Assembly (NCBI GenBank): GCA_963826795.1
Contig: CAWGYT010000024.1
Span: 186,001-250,000 of the forward strand
Reading direction: 5' to 3'
From: CAWGYT01 sp963826795
Lineage (GTDB): Bacteria; Planctomycetota; Planctomycetia; Pirellulales; Pirellulaceae
Length of the DNA stretch: 64,000 bases
Each line of letters begins with the position of its first letter. Position 1 is the first letter of the stretch. The notes beneath the pieces are model-generated. The model saw nothing but the letters and a program-made list of their open reading frames with translations, was not told where the DNA came from and did not search any database. A program made the translations under genes and the position numbers. Below are positions 62,400 to 64,000 of the stretch, piece by piece.

Positions 62400-63335
62400 T
62401 TAACGAGGCCGCCGCGGCCGGTGGTGGGCCTCATCAAATAACCGCTCGTCCCGACTCGGCGACCCACTTCTCCAGTCGGCTTGGTCGTCGCCGTCGAGTC
62501 CCTCCTTGAACCATGGATCGGAAATGCTGTCGCGCGAGACGAAGTGGCGGTCGGGCTCAAGACTCGACAAGCCACCTCGCTCTCGCTCAAGCTCGTCCGC
62601 CAGGGCCCGTTGCGTCACGCGAAGGATTTCGTCCAGGACACGCAGATTCGGCACACGTGAGCTCGCAATCCGAATTCCAATCGGGCGTGAACCGATCGGT
62701 ATCACGCAGATCTCGCTCGCCTCGTCGATCGAGATCTCGGCAATCTGACGCCAGGGGATAAACCGCCGGCGAACTCGAATGCCCTCACGACTGATCGTAA
62801 ACTGACGCCCAAATCGGACCGGATGGCCCGCCTGGAAGGCATCCAACGCGATCGGCAGTTGTCGTCGAGCAACCTGCAACTGCATCCGCATCCCCAGGTC
62901 CCGAATCGCTTCGAAGCTGTGAATTCGGAGTTGTCGCCCGTCGCGCCGCACAACGCAGTACAACCAGCCCCGGGAGGTGGGTTCCGCGGGCCACGCGACC
63001 GCTAAGGCATCATGTGGCGTCTGGTAGATTTCGTACACTTGATGCCACAACACGTGTCGCTCACGGTCACCCACCCGGAGCGTGAATCCGTGTTGGTACA
63101 GCTCCAGCACGCGCGGCCGCTGGAGCCAGCAGGCCAAGCCAAGTGAGGCGACCGCGGTCACCAGGGCGATTGCCGCGCGAGGACGGTCGGCGAGTCGATC
63201 TGCGGCAAGTTCCCAGGTCAGGAGGGCCAGCAACAGGATCCAGGTGCCGACTAACCAAGGCGCAGGCGGCAAGGAGCGATACGAGGCCACCCGCTTGCCG
63301 AGCAAGGCGGACCGATGGGTCTTCCGATCGGACAT
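62400..63335 (-). CDS. membrane protein of unknown function (DUF6585-like PH fold?)
   Basis: 311 residues. Two helices near the N-terminus (PWLVGTWILLLALLTWELA, AAIALVTAVASLGLACWL), then two similar beta-rich halves: LELYQHGFTLRVGDRERHVLWHQVYEIYQT and FTISREGIRVRRRFIPWRQIAEISID (each in parts), which look like repeated pleckstrin-homology-type modules with 'G..RR..iPW..I..i'. C-terminal acidic tail. Such modules suggest binding to phospholipid or protein partners at the inner membrane. I cannot assign a function. It converges with the pgs operon (20-base gap). Confidence 0.7.
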   Translation of the reverse strand: MSDRKTHRSALLGKRVASYRSLPPAPWLVGTWILLLALLTWELAADRLADRPRAAIALVTAVASLGLACWLQRPRVLELYQHGFTLRVGDRERHVLWHQVYEIYQTPHDALAVAWPAEPTSRGWLYCVVRRDGRQLRIHSFEAIRDLGMRMQLQVARRQLPIALDAFQAGHPVRFGRQFTISREGIRVRRRFIPWRQIAEISIDEASEICVIPIGSRPIGIRIASSRVPNLRVLDEILRVTQRALADELERERGGLSSLEPDRHFVSRDSISDPWFKEGLDGDDQADWRSGSPSRDERLFDEAHHRPRRPR

Positions 63336-63582
63336 CCTGGTCCATTCCAGTCAAAATCGCCACGCCACTCGGCCAAAACAGCCCCGAGACGTCGTGGGCG
63401 CTCTAGGCGGGCCTCCTCGCCCGCCCTAGGAATCGTGCTCGCCGCACGCCGCTCGGATTATGGACGAAACCAGGGACCGGGCGGAAGACGAATTTCGATC
63501 TCCGCGGGGAGGGAAAAGCGCTGTCAGGTCCCAAAAGTGCGCAGCACCCGAAGGGCCGTTCCGGCGTTTCCAAACCGGGCAC
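63336..63582. other. intergenic gap with a palindrome
   Basis: CTAGGCGGGC...GCCCGCCCTAG (about 63401-63427) is an imperfect inverted repeat downstream of the small ORF. It could act as a terminator but lacks a T tract. Nothing else supported. Confidence 0.4.
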
Positions 63583-63807
63583 CTACGATTCGTCCGCCCG
63601 CTCATGCCCCAGCCAGCTCGCCTGGGTGTGTCGCTCGCTTTGAGTCCCGGTCCGAATCGATGTAGCGGTCACGAACTCGGCGAATTGAACCTCGAGCCGT
63701 CGAATCTGCGCGTCCATCCAGCCCGCAAAGCGCTCGACTTGCTCCGTCGACAGTCGCTCGTGCTTGGTCGGAATCGGGGCGTTTGCGGGATGCGCCGGGA
63801 GTGACAT
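63583..63807 (-). CDS. small hypothetical protein
   Basis: 74 residues: Pro/Ala-rich start (MSLPAHPANAPIPTKHERL), an amphipathic helix (STEQVERFAGWMDAQIRRLEVQFAEF) and a polar tail. No family recognised. Support comes from context: CGAGG nine bases before the ATG at 63807 and a consensus-like sigma-54 box about 95 bases upstream on the same strand. The opposing plus-strand frame (63460-63804) has neither. A short regulator or adaptor is possible. Confidence 0.5.
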   Translation of the reverse strand: MSLPAHPANAPIPTKHERLSTEQVERFAGWMDAQIRRLEVQFAEFVTATSIRTGTQSERHTQASWLGHERADES

Positions 63808-63898
63808 CGCAGATTACCTCGGTTAGCTCGCAGGACAAGAACCCTGGGATCCGCCAAACGACAATCTGGCAGCGAACCCCACCGGGTCCACTAAACAG

Positions 63899-63916
63899 AG
63901 CAAGCTTTGTGCCATA
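63899..63916 (-). promoter_or_regulatory. sigma-54-type promoter upstream of the small ORF
   Basis: On the minus strand TATGGCACAAAGCTTGCT, with GG at 63913-63912, ten bases, then GC at 63901-63900. It points to the 74-residue ORF; the expected start point leaves a leader of about 80 bases. Confidence 0.6.
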
Positions 63917-64000
63917 AGGTTCACGGGTTCCCCCAGTTTTTCGAGAATCCATGAGTCTGGGCGGCGCTGGTAAGTTGTGCGGTCGTTCAAGCGGGGAAGG

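Noticed and set aside
63460..63804. 114-residue plus-strand open frame
   Set aside because: Overlaps the minus-strand small ORF, which alone has a Shine-Dalgarno and promoter-like box; not certain, but less supported.

Overview
The window is high-GC bacterial DNA that reads as a planctomycete, most likely of the Pirellula/Planctomycetia type. This is an inference from gene content: a MoxR / DUF58 / BatA / von Willebrand A / DUF4159 chain, a zinc-ribbon membrane protein, a DUF1559-like pseudopilin, paired DUF3299 proteins, a Gfo/Idh plus TIM-barrel isomerase neighbourhood, frequent GTG and TTG starts, and sigma-54-type (GG-N10-GC) promoter candidates. No rRNA, tRNA, CRISPR array or phage module was seen.

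Layout. 0-2.6 kb: 3'-truncated transketolase and a receiver-domain protein whose phospho-acceptor Asp is Glu. 2.8-6.3 kb: a polytopic membrane/TPR protein and a secreted repeat protein. 6.6-8.8 kb: groES-groEL. 9.2-12.5 kb: zinc-ribbon protein, a YjhG/YagF-type sugar-acid dehydratase, a small lipoprotein. 12.9-16.3 kb: a 1000-residue TPR/CHAT-like protein whose catalytic residues seem lost, and a cupin. 16.6-25.0 kb: a seven-gene plus-strand cluster with a complete NitT/TauT-type ABC importer, two further solute-binding domains fused to OmpA-like domains, a VWA protein and a membrane/coiled-coil protein. 25.3-29.5 kb: ugd and gyrA. 29.8-34.9 kb: sugar-metabolism genes. 34.9-41.2 kb: DUF3299 pair, secreted protein, LolCDE-like ABC pair, smpB. 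41.5-45.3 kb: lipA and a mosaic mobile region with an IS4-like element, a truncated second copy, short repeat arrays and a diverged second copy of the lipA 3' end. 45.7-57.9 kb: VKOR-DsbA fusion, the MoxR/DUF58/BatA/VWA/coiled-coil/DUF4159 chain, pdxH. 58-62.4 kb: pseudopilin-like gene, repeats, then a poly-gamma-glutamate operon (pgsB, pgsC, pgsW-like) behind a consensus sigma-54 promoter. 62.4-64 kb: a membrane protein of unknown function and a small ORF with its own sigma-54-like promoter.

Sequence quality matters when reading this annotation. Six conserved genes (groEL, gyrA, a cupin isomerase, the BatA gene, pgsB, pgsC) are broken by nine single-base shifts. Undoing each shift gives family-length proteins (541, 901, 414, 710, 415 and 157 residues). 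I read them as assembly or sequencing errors, not decay, and annotate whole genes across the shifts with the positions stated.

The best candidates for something new are the OmpA/VWA-associated ABC import cluster and the lipA-targeted IS mosaic, whose element ends carry GG-N10-GC promoter-like boxes.
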